This document shows positions 36,601-48,600 of a DNA stretch of 64,000 nucleotides, in pieces. Numbering within the stretch: position 1 is the stretch's first letter; each line of letters begins with the position of its first letter. Location: contig NC_089823.1 of the NCBI RefSeq assembly GCF_035046505.1, forward strand, positions 29,436,388 to 29,500,387, written 5' to 3'. Position numbers and translations under genes: made by a program. Source of the DNA: Tiliqua scincoides (Eukaryota > Chordata > Lepidosauria > Squamata > Scincidae). The notes under the pieces were generated by a model. That model was not told the origin of the DNA, ran no database searches, and saw only the letters and a program-made list of their open reading frames with translations.

Positions 36601-39600
36601 TCCTGGATTTGAGCCTACCGATTGATAGATGAGGAAGATCGGCATGCACTGGTAAAAGTGGGTTGTTGGTGATTTTTCTGTATTCTTTCACTAAAGCCTC
36701 TTGTCTCCGTAGGGCTGGTGGTGCTATGTGGCTCAAAATGGGGAACCGAAAGACAGGAGTGGGTCTTATACAGCCACTTATGATCCTCATGGTTTCATTT
36801 AATCTGGCATCAATCTTGCTAGTATGACAGCTGTTAAGCCATACTGGAGCACAGTAGTATCCTGAGTGCAAAAGAAAATAATCAAGCCCACACAATCTTT
36901 TCTGCCACTGAAACCACAATCTCATTCTGCCTATACTGATGTTTATATCATACTAATGCTTGCGAAAAAATTGAACCCAGAGGCTCTTCAATAAGGCTAG
37001 AAATGCACAACAAATGTGATGGACACAATCTAGCATGTTAGAAAACCTTTAAGCTCCACTGATGTGATTAGGAGAATTAAATATATTCTTAAGGCTGCAG
37101 TCCTATGCACACTTTCCTGAGAGTAAGCCCTACTAAACACAATGGGATTTACAATATGCACTGGATTGCATTGCTATGAAATAAACTGAATTTCAATATG
37201 AAATAAATTGAATTTCAATAAGCTTAACATCAGCAGGATCATGCCACTGTGTTCAATATTTTGCCAGCTGTGTGCCAGGATAAAGTTTCTGAAACTAGAA
37301 ATCTAGAAATCTAGAGGCATGGAGGATATCTAAATATGAAGTGCCCCCTGGTGGCTAATTTTAAAGTTTGCAATAAGTCTATATTATTTTGCATATTTTG
37401 TATCAGCCATTCCTAGGATATATTCCAGAATATACTGGAAAATATTGAAGAAATTTGGAAGTGATGCAATCCACTATAAGAACACAATGTTTCTAATTAG
37501 GGTTTCAATTCTAGGTTTTATTATGGGGAAGTCAGCACCTCAGTAAAGTATACTGACATTATCAAAATAGTCTTCAAAGTGTGAGGACTATTGCCTTTGG
37601 TATTAAGACACTGGTGTGCCAGCCAACATGTAAACCTGCAAGTATGGGTGCCTATCTCAGCATACAAACAGGAGCACTTACGGTTCACTTGCAAGTAGCT
37701 GGGCACTCTGAATCACTGATGGGGCTTTTCACAAGTACATTGATAGTCCCTGTGATTCCTTTTGTTCCTCACTTGCCTTCTATTGGTCTTTGCATATTCA
37801 CAGGTAAATGTGTAAAACAGAAAAAAATGAAGGGCAAACCAAAACAGGATGGACCAGTGGCATAGCTAGAGGGGGTGCAAAGCACTAAGTTTTGCAGGGA
37901 GCCTCATGCAAGCGGCGTGCAAGCGGCCCCTCCCCTTCAGAGCCATTCCAAGGGAGATGGGCTGTTGGCAGGCCACAGTGAGGCTCCCTGCAAAATTTAA
38001 TGCTTTGCACCCCATCTAGCTATGCTACTGGGATGGACTACAAGAAACAGATGCAAGTACACAGGAACATCAATAAGACAATACTGTACGCTTGTACAGA
38101 ACTACAGCCTTTGATACCATCTTGCCCATGGGTTTTATGAGACATAAAACATTCACTACACTGTAGAGACCTGTGATATTTTTAAATAGATGTATGTGTC
38201 TCTTAAATTATTAAAACATTTTACATACCACTTTTCAACAAAAGTTCACAAATCAGTTAACACAGCAAAATGAAGTGACCACTAGACCATATGAAGGAGT
38301 GAGACATGTCTAAAAACCAGTAGAGTCCCGAGGGGGGGGGGCTCTAGGTTTTGCAGGGCGCTCAACACACTGTGTAAGCTTCCCCTCCCCCTCACCATCG
38401 CTGCTTGGAAGGATGCCAACAGCGAACACTGTGCATTGAGGCACCCTGCAAAACGTAACACCCTCTCCCCCTCTTGGGACACTACTGCTAAAAAAGAGAT
38501 TGCCTTTAGCCTTTAATATTGAAAGGGAGGTGCCTGGGTTTGGACAGACTGATCTATTCTACAACAGGGATGTTGTGCGTTTACTAGCTAGGTATCCTAT
38601 AATGTGGTGGTAATCTGCTCAAGTTTTATGTTAGTAGCTCAGTTGATAATTATTGTTTGCTTATGAAATACAATCACTTATCTTTGCATCTAATGCTTGT
38701 GGTGGAGCCCCCCTGACTGCAGCTCACTGGTGAATTCATGTTCTCCACAGGACAGGACTGAAATGATTGTTTCTGCTCCAAGAGTATAAAAGACTGACAA
38801 AAAACTGGTAAGAACTGGAGCTACAGGCAGAAGGAAGACTAGAACACATGTGATGGCAGTCAAGTGCTTACCTGAATAGGCATTTTACATGTGCCCTGTT
38901 ACATGCAGTGCTCTCAGCTGCTGTGCCATGCTGAGGTGTTACCGCTGAAAGGGCAGCCCACTTGAAAATTGAGCTCTCCCATATCTTGAATATGATCAAG
39001 ATATGTATATTTTCTGTCATTTGCAGCTAATGAGTTCCCAAGTGAGAAAAAGTACTTATTTTTGGTCATGAACTGTTTAATGACATCACTTCCTGCCTAA
39101 TGACATCACTCTCGGTCCTCAGCAGGCATCATGAATGCTATTCAGCCCTCTGTATGAAATGAGTTTGACACCCCTGCTCTAGCTAGCTCAAACCCTTTGC
39201 AGTTAACATACAGGGCCATTTGAGGATGGAAAGTGACTGGGTCTGAATTTGGGCTTAGAAGGATGTTATTGCCAAAGAGGAAGAAATTCCCTTCTGTTAA
39301 CAGCCCTGACATTATACTGGATGAACATGAGTACTGTATGTCCTGCACCTTGATTCTGCCCACATGACCCTGATTTTCTTGTTCCTTTAGCCTTTAATAC
39401 TGGAAAAGAAGGGGTCACGTTTGAACTGACTCATATCTTCTATGTTTATTTATCTGCTGGTTCTTTCATAATTAGAATACATGAAAAATCAGGGACAAGA
39501 AACACCACGTTATTATTAATTTCTTGGTATCATTCTGGTAGTGATCCCCTTTTATTTTGAAATGCATTTCTCTAAACAGAGAGTAAGTGATCCACTATAA

Positions 39601-42600
39601 TTTCCAACAGGGGTGGGAAAGACTTCACGCTTGCTGCAGCTACCATTTTTTTTAAATTAGAGCAGCAAGATCCACTAATTGGAGGCAGGTGCAAAACAGT
39701 GGCGGGTGCAGGATGGAATCAGTTGCCTACTGTACCATGTAAACCATATACTAGGGTAATTGGCTAATGCAAGTATAAATCTGTGTCTAAGTTACTACAG
39801 ATCAGAAATTCTACCACAAACTTTGAAACTGGCAGGCACAGTTGAGGTGCCCAAAGAGCTGCTTAAAATGCAGACAGTGAATATTCCTGTTTTACAGCTG
39901 AGGAAAACCAAGGCCGAGAGATTAGCAATTAACACAAGGTCAGCCATAGCAGCGAACCTTTTCTTTACCTTCAGTTTTACTTGTTGTGGTTCAACAACTG
40001 GGAGTCAGAAATCATATGGCAAATCACCCTGAAATTTACTAATAGATTCTGATCTTAAACCATTTCTGCCCAATGTTGCATATACGCAACAGGGATCAAA
40101 TATGTACACCTGTGGGCTGAGCAGAAATGGGTTAAAGTCTGCTAATTCCCAATTCAAAGCAAACAACCAGTTTCCTTGGCTGTTCCCAGCTAGAATATTA
40201 TTAGGCAAAGTTACCAGAATAGTGCATCTCTATAGAAGATTTAAGCTCTCCAAAATTCCTCAGTGTGTCTGCATATCAGGCTCTCTTCATTAGGTTGCCA
40301 TCATGCCAAGAACCTCATGACAGGCAAAGATAAAGATTTCCCTCTGTTAACACGGAAAATTAATTTCTGGAAAGACCTTTTGTACATTCCCTGCAATCTC
40401 CTTTAATGAAAAGATGCTGGGTGGCCAATTTTGCAGAAAGCAACACTCACAACACAATAAAGCATACTTCAAAGGGATAGCATTTTGACTGCTTCATAAA
40501 TATTACCTATATAAAATAAAGCATATGGGCCACTAAAGAATTTACCAATTAAACAGCGCTCACCACAGGGATACCATTGACTTGCCCTTGATGTAATACA
40601 GCCATTTCAATCTCCAACCCTAAACAGGCGTATCAGTCCTACCCCACTGTCTTTAATCATGCTTGTTCATTCTACCCCACAACTACTTTGGGGGAAGACA
40701 TCATGCCAAGTGAAGCTCCTTAGAGAAACTAGTATGCTTAAATAAAAATTGGCTATAAAGCACGCAGGCCAAGAACAGCTCAATGAGGCAAATGGGAGCA
40801 ACCTTTTCAAACAACCATGCCTTGAAAATCCAATTTGCTTTCTTGTTTACCATTCATGCATTTTCATTATCACTAAACAGTGGCATTGCTAGGGGGATGC
40901 AGAGGGTACTGGCCACACCAGGTGACGCGCACGGCGGGGATGATACCACTACTAGCCAAAAATTTTTAAATCTTGGTGTTTTTTTTAAATAATACCATCA
41001 TGTTATGTATCAGTTGATTAGTAATTTCATGAGGAATGTAATGAAATAAATTGCATGGAAATATCTCTAACAAAAGTTATAGCCTAAAAACCAGTGGGAG
41101 CAGGTCAATGGTGCATCACCAGCACCACTATATGGGAGGTGATCCATCATGGTGGGGGGCGTGTTGGCCTACTACACCAGGTGATGTAAACTTTAGTGAC
41201 ACCATTATCACTAAATATTCCACTTTGAGTCCAACATGCCCAGTCCAAAGATGTACTTTAAAAGTTATTATTGTATTACTTTAGCTCAAAATGATAACTT
41301 TTAAGATGGGGGACACACAAGACCAAATGAAGAATCAACCTTCATTTGGTGTTTTTATTGGACTTAAAAATGATTTGCCTTGGCATTCCCAATTCCTGTT
41401 TATGGTTCTATGTTTCCAACCCACAGCAGACATGTGCCAGGAGACCCTATTGATAAAAAAGTGATTCCTATGTAATGCCAGTCCATGGCTGGGCACTATG
41501 TGAATAAGCTGTCAAGAGCCTCAGGATCACATTTCCCCTTACACATAATTCCTTCCCTGTGATCTTGGTTCAAGGCAAAATATGGTTTGCTGTTTAGTTC
41601 AAACCATCAAACTATGCTCTGCATTTGTCCTACAAACCTACAAATCCCTGTGATTCTGGTTCGAGGCAAAACTTGGTTTGCTATTTAGTTTAAACCAGCA
41701 AACTATGCTCTGCGTTTGTCCTACAAACCAGGATCAGAAATCAGGGTTTGATCCTGGCTTGTGAACCTGGGTTAAAGGGCAAGCACAAACTATAGGGTGC
41801 AGTGTGGACAAAATAGCAATCCACAGTTTGCTTTAAACCAGGATCAGTGGCGGTGGGGTGGCAGAAGGGAGAGTGAATGTGTGGTCCTAAGGTTCTTTGC
41901 AATTCCTTGATGCAATGCCGAGACATTCATTCATGTAATGAATGGTTTAGAGTTATGCCTGAATCACTTCTGAGTATTTTCAGGAGTGTTTTCTATGTTT
42001 TGTATGCATTATGATATTGCAAAGACGCATAGTCGGCAAACATCAACTCATAATGGCAGAGGCAGACCTGAGAAATAGTGCTTATTTTCAGCATTTGTCA
42101 AGCCATAATGAAAGTCAAATTGTACAAATCACAGTAGACACATATGACTGGCTCAGCATGGGCTGTGAGCTGGCAGATACAAAGGCTTTTCCTGTGGCTG
42201 TCATGAGAACAGGCCAATAGCGGCTGGGAAAGAAACCCACAAATATACAAGTCGAGCAGCAAAACAATTCCATGATGAGAGCAGTATAACTATGCCGAAT
42301 TAAAGTCAAAGAATTTCCCAGCGTTGAAAAACAGAAACACCAACCTTAAAACTGTCGGTGGTATGAAACATAAATTTCCTTAAAAAGCATCATCACTAGA
42401 GATTTGTTCAATTAAAAGCTATCACACTTACCAGGTGCATTTGATCAAAGGAGCGAACAGAAGCTAATCTGTCTATGAATAAGAAAAATACATGAGTCTT
42501 TTGAGAAACAATGTGCAGGATCTCTGTGCCTGATGTGTCAATGCCAGGGGGAAAAAAAGGATTCTTTCTTACCTGTTGGGCTGCCACGAACACGTTCAAT

Positions 42601-45600
42601 CTTTCCTTGCAGAAGACCAATCTGCCTTTCTAACTGTCTGTTCAGTTCTATTTGTGTCTCACACCTGGTTTTCCATTCATTGTCTTAAAACAAAAATAAA
42701 TTACTATGTTTATTACACTCTGTTTAAGAAAATGGAATTGTCCCAACATGACTTCTAAAGCTTGCACATCTAACACCAAGAAGCCTCTGTTGACTCATTG
42801 GCTGGTAAAGGTATTCAAAGAATTACTTTCCAGTGAATGAGAACATGTGCAAGTGGTCAGGCACTGATCAGCTTACTAACAATTCTGTAACATTCTTGTT
42901 GTGGTGATAAAATAATAATAACAACAACAACAACTTGGTATTTATATACCGCCTTTCTGGTCATCGGATTACTCCTCTGACTTTATTCAAGGCGGTTTAC
43001 ATAGGCAGGTGTTTCTAAATCCCTCAAGGGGATTTTTACAATCATAGAGGTTCTCTCTTTCAAGAACCAACAACATTTCAGAATGGATCTTCCTGGTCTG
43101 GTCTCACTTCTGGCCTCCAGTTCTCCCACGCAGGCTGACAAGCAGCTCCATCTCTTACATGGAGGGCAGCCAAGATGCTTCTTGCTCACACCAAGAGCAG
43201 GTGGAATCACTCAGCTTGGCTTGTCAGCTGCTTCAAGGTCTCACCATTCTCAGTCGTTCAGGGAACTGCCGGTGTCCTCAAACTGGCGACCTTCTGATGT
43301 TATCTTCAGGTTAATGGAGACTCTGCCCTCTAGACCAGACCTCTTGGTCTGATATTATAATTAAATTTAAAATGCTATGTGCTCTTTTAATTAATGTACT
43401 GAAGTATAGATTTACAGCCCAAGTAAAAGCTATACAGGCATTTACAGTCTTCACATGCTTACTCAAAAGTAAGTCCCACTGAATTCAGTAGAGCTTACTC
43501 CCAAGTAACTCCCAAGACAACTGGAGGTTGTCCATGACTTTGTGTACCTTGGCTCAACGATCTCCGACACTCTTTCTCTCGATACCGAGCTAAACAAGCG
43601 CATCGGTAAAGCAGCTACCACGTTTTCCAGACTCACAAAGAGAGTCTGGTCCAACAAGAAGCTGACGGAACATACCAAGATCCAGGTCTACAGAGCTCGC
43701 GTCCTGAGTACACTTCTGTACTGCAGCGAGTCATGGACTCTTCGCTCACAACAGGAGAGGAAACTGAGCGCTTTCCACATGCGCTGCCTCCGACGCATCC
43801 TCGGCATCACCTGGCAGGACAAAGTTCCAAACAACACAGTCCTGGAACGTGCTGGAATCCCTAGCATGTATTCACTGCTGAAACAGAGACGCCTGCGTTG
43901 GCTTGGTCATGTCGTGAGAATGGATGATGGCCGGATCCCAAAGGATCTCCTCTATGGAGAACTCGTGCAAGGAAAGCGCCCTACAGGTAGACCACAGCTG
44001 CGATACAAGGACATCTGCAAGAGGGATCTGAAGGCCTTAGGAGTGGACCTCAACAGGTGGGAAACCCTGGCCTCTGAGCGGCCCGCTTGGAGGCAGGCTG
44101 TGCAGCATGGCCTTTCCCAGTTTGAAGAGACACTTTGCCAACAGTCTGAGGCTAAGAGGCAAAGAAGGAAGGCCCATAGCCAGGGAGACAGACCAGGGAC
44201 AGACTGCACTTGCTCCCGGTGTGGAAGGGATTGTCACTCCCGGATTGGCCTTTTCAGCCACACTAGACGCTGTGCCAGAACCACCTTTCAGAGCGCGATA
44301 CCATAGTCTTTCGAGACTGAAGGTTGCCAATACAATACTCCCAAGTAAATGGACATGGGATGGCAGCCTTACAGAACAATCCTATGCACACCTACTGAGA
44401 ATTAACCACCCCACTCCCCCATTTAATGGGACTTACTTCCAGGTAAGTCTGTTATTACATTATTCAATATTTCTAATGTCAAGATAAACAACAATGGTGA
44501 AAGTGGACAACCTTGTCTTACTCCTTGTTGAATATTAATCTCTCTCGTCAAATCTCCATTTACTCTTATTCTTGCTTTCTGTTCCGAATATATTCCTTGT
44601 ATCATCTTGATAAATTTTGGACCAAAATCTAATTCTTGCGGACAATTAATCATAAAATCCCAATGTAAATTGTCAAAAGCCTTCTCCGCATCTAGAAACA
44701 CTAGAGCTAATTTCTTATCTGGATGGGCTTCAAAAAATCAGGTAAGTCTGTATATAGGATTGTAAGTGTCTGTGCATAGGATTGCAGTCTGTTTCGCTTA
44801 CCTTCATCTTCAACACTATTAAGTCTTTTCTCCAGTTCTGTTACTGTATTTTTCATTTCATATACTGAGAGTTCAAGCACTTCCCTGTATTACGGAGAAA
44901 ATAAGTCATTAGTTGCATAATCTATAACCCTGTAATGGACAATAAAAATTTGATATTCACAGACCCACGAACATGATCTTTGTGCTTACATTATAAATTC
45001 TTTACAAGGCAGTGTTGGCAGGAGACACTCCATAAACCACAGCCAGACGTTCACACTCTAGTTTATCGAGTCTATAAACCGGTGAAGCAGCTGTCATCAC
45101 AAAACAACATGTTCCTCCCTTCTCCCAGAAATTGCTGGGATGGACTTTCAGGTGTTAAGTTAAATAGACAGATGGTGACTTGAGCTCCTGCTATTGAGCA
45201 AGACCACATTAAGACTTTAAAAGTCCCAAGACAAAGAGATTATCAAGCTTCCAGGCTGCTGCAGCCATATGTATTTTCACTAAACTGGAATGTGGTTACA
45301 AATTCCTATTTTGTCATACCATTTTGGCTGAGGGCAGGTCCTACCCAATTTACAACAAAGTTTAAAGCACATTAATTCACAAATAAATATACAGCAACGA
45401 GTATTTTCTTGGTTATTGAACATCTGATTTCTTTTAAAGAGGTCTTCCATTCCTTCAAGGTAAAGAGAATTGGTGTAGTGTAGTGCAGTATCTAACAGTG
45501 CATGTTTATCCAAAAGTAAGTCCCACTGAGTTCAATGGTGCTTACTCCCAGGTATGCATAGGATTGCAGTCTAAGAGACCAAGAGCGCAATCCAGAGCAC

Positions 45601-48600
45601 TTGTTCAACTGGTGCAGGGACCTATGCCGGCCCAAGAGTGTCGTGAACATGCTGTGAAGCATGTTTGTGCCTCCTTAAAGCAGGCTGGGCTGGTGCAAAG
45701 ATGCTTGCTGGCTCTCGGATGCCACATCCAGCCTCAGAGGGGGTAGGTTTTTGCTGGCCTGCACAGGCCAGTGTGGAGGGTGGGAGAGGTTGACAGAAGT
45801 GGGGGCAGAACAAGGCTGGGAGGGACTTTCTGGGGGCCGGGGGAGAGTGGACTGGGAGGCAGATAGGGCCCAGGAAGGGGCAGGATTGGCCACAGTAGCG
45901 CAGGCTGAATCCCCATCTCTGGCCCGATCAGCCTTACACGGGCTTCTTGAATTTATGTTAGGGAAATTGCTGGCTACTATGAGTAGCCCCATAGGCTGGG
46001 ATGTTGCTCAGAGTAAGGGGGAAAATATTTCCTTACCTTGAGCTGCCCTCCAGCCGGCACCTACCTTGCCCTGGATATACTGTGCAGGCCACTTGGCCTG
46101 CCTGTTCCAGTGCAAGTTAGGATTGAGTTGTGAGCCATGAATCAGAACTTCTTTAGCTGAAATCTTGTCTCTGTCATGAACTCACCAGGTTGCCTTAGGC
46201 AAGCCATTCGCTCTTGGTTGCGATATGGAGATAGTATGCCCTGAAGGGCATAAAAAGAAAAGGTGCTAGGCCAGCAAGGGCCTGAGAGATTTGTTGTTGT
46301 ATTTTGTGAACATTTTGTAAGCTGCCTTGGGCATTTGCTTTGGCCATGGAAAGGCGGGGTATAAATTCTTTAAATACCTAAATAAAAATACATTATAGGG
46401 TTGTTGTAAGGGCACTATTGACATACAGTGATATATGTGATATGCTTTGCACAATATACAGTGCTATACAAATGCTAAATCTTATAATTATGTATGTGAA
46501 GGATCAGATTTGGGGAGACCAGCCAATTACAACAGTTCCACAGATTAGCTCGCTGTTCTTATTAAATAAATAGAAGACTCAATAAGGAAGTCATGCTTTG
46601 AAAACTATGGCAAAAGTGGGAAAATTTCCAAGAGGACTCAATGGGTAAGACTTAGGGCCCAATTCTATCCAGTTTTCCAGTGCCAGTGTAGCCATGCCAA
46701 TGGGGAATGCGCTGCATCCTGTAGCGGGGAGATAGTCACAGAGGCCTCCTGAAGATAAGGGAATGTTTGTTCCCTTACCTCAGAGTCCCATTGCAGCTGC
46801 ACCGGTGCTGGAAAGTTGGATAGGATTGGGCTCTTAGTCCTCAGAAGGCGACAAGTAGCCAGTGGGCATACAGAAGCATTGGGAGAAAATGTGTTCTGGG
46901 CAAACTATCCTCATCAAGAAACAAGCAGACATGTCCTGCATCACTGAAGGTTCAAATTGTTTTCTGGGGAACTCGGGGTTTCGTCAGAAGCATCAGTAAC
47001 AGTGGACAAGCTTTCCTGAAAGGCCAAAACAAGGAAGTATTCAGCATGATTTAGGGAGCATTCACAGGCCTGGTCTACAGATGAAGTAGCAAAGCAGTAG
47101 AATCCTGGGGGGGGGGGTAAAACTGACTATACCACATACGCTGCAGGGGAGAGTATCATTTATTTATTTATTTATTTTTCACATTTTAAAACTGCCCTTC
47201 CTCCAGGGAGCTCAGGATGATATACATAGTTGCTACCCTCCTTTTGTCCTCACAACAATCCTGTAAGGTTGAGAGATAGTGAGTAGCTAGCCCTTGTACA
47301 GTGCCAGGGGTATTCCGGGTGACAAAGGGAACCATACATGTGAAACCAACAAACAGAAGTGCTTTGAGAGTATGAATGAATGCAGGTGTTCAATATTTTC
47401 CTGCAAGTGTAGAGTGGGCCCTCTCCAACCCTAACATACTGTAGTAAGATGCATGTAAATTGTTGCTGTCTCCTCCAGACCCCAGCTGTATGCAAACATG
47501 CGTAACTACTGGATGTGGATGCAAAGGAGAACATTGAAGCATTCTGACAATACTTTGCCCCATTTCCACAGCTACCTATGCTGAAGGGGAGAGATGGGAT
47601 GGGGAGAGAGCCAAGAACAATAAGGAGCCGCCATTGATATTTTCTTTTAATCTTGTAAATAAAAATGGCCACTCATGTTGATGGCTGTTGTGACATGTTG
47701 GGTTGTGGCATGGAAGCCCCATGTTCAAATCTCACTTTTGCTTTAAATTTAAGCGATGAACCTAAGCAAGCTGTTATTCCCATAGTCATCTCTCTTGCCA
47801 CAGGCTTCTCTCTCAATCAAAACATATCCGGCAATCTGATAGGGCTGTCATAAGAATTACCAAGGACACCCTTGGCCAACTGAATCTCTTTCTCTCTTAT
47901 GTCAGAAATGGCCTCCCAAAACATCCCTCCCCAAAACCCACCTTTCCAACTAAGGCTATGAAAGGATCCCCTGCTGCTCCCCCTAATCTCCCAGGAAGCC
48001 TGAAAAGATCACATAGTCTTTCCCCTACTTTCTTCTTTCTCTTCTCAGCTATCTGTTTTCCTGATTGTAAGCCTCTTGGGGCAGGGTTCTCTCATCCTCT
48101 GTAAAAATGCCATGTACTTGGATGGCACACACTATATTACCAAATAAAAGAGGGAAAGCTTTTTACACACTGATAGCTCGCTAGGTAAACACTAGGATAT
48201 TTGGATCTATGAAACCAAAACTATTCTATTCTCTCTAAATCAGTGGCTCCCAAGCTGTGGGGTGGGACCCACAGGTGGGTCATGACCTGATTTTTGGTGA
48301 GTCACCAGAGGATGATGTATGATGCAAAGATGAGATAACTAATTGCCTCAAGCCCCAAGGTTGTTCAAAAAATCAGATAGGATAGCTGCCAATTATCCTG
48401 TTAAGAGCTCAGCTCCTGCAGTTTGCAAGCAAAAATAAATGTTGGAGGGTCTTTTCTTTGGTTATTATTGCCTATAAATAAATAAAACATTTCTTTCCAG
48501 ATCTCCTTTTTTAAAAGTCTGGCAAATTTAGGTGGGTCCTGAGAGTGTGTCGTTTAAAAAAGTGGGTCCTGGTGTTAAAAAGTTTGGGACCCACTGCTCT

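Larger units (their letters stand above)
38496..42431. other. CCDC169 intron 4, 5' portion
   Basis: Contains the TTAA MITE at 40055, a decayed hAT-like MITE and the 91-bp duplication. AGTTTGACACCCCTG at 39161-39175 is a lone hAT-type right end. Most of the rest is unassigned. Confidence 0.45.

Noticed and set aside
36254-36925. 223-residue minus-strand frame as a host gene
   Set aside because: Its motifs are those of a jockey-type reverse transcriptase end; no start, splice sites or host homology.
43542-44306. 254-residue frame as a domesticated host gene
   Set aside because: It opens in the middle of a reverse transcriptase with no promoter and ends with the family's 3' tip, so it is a truncated LINE.
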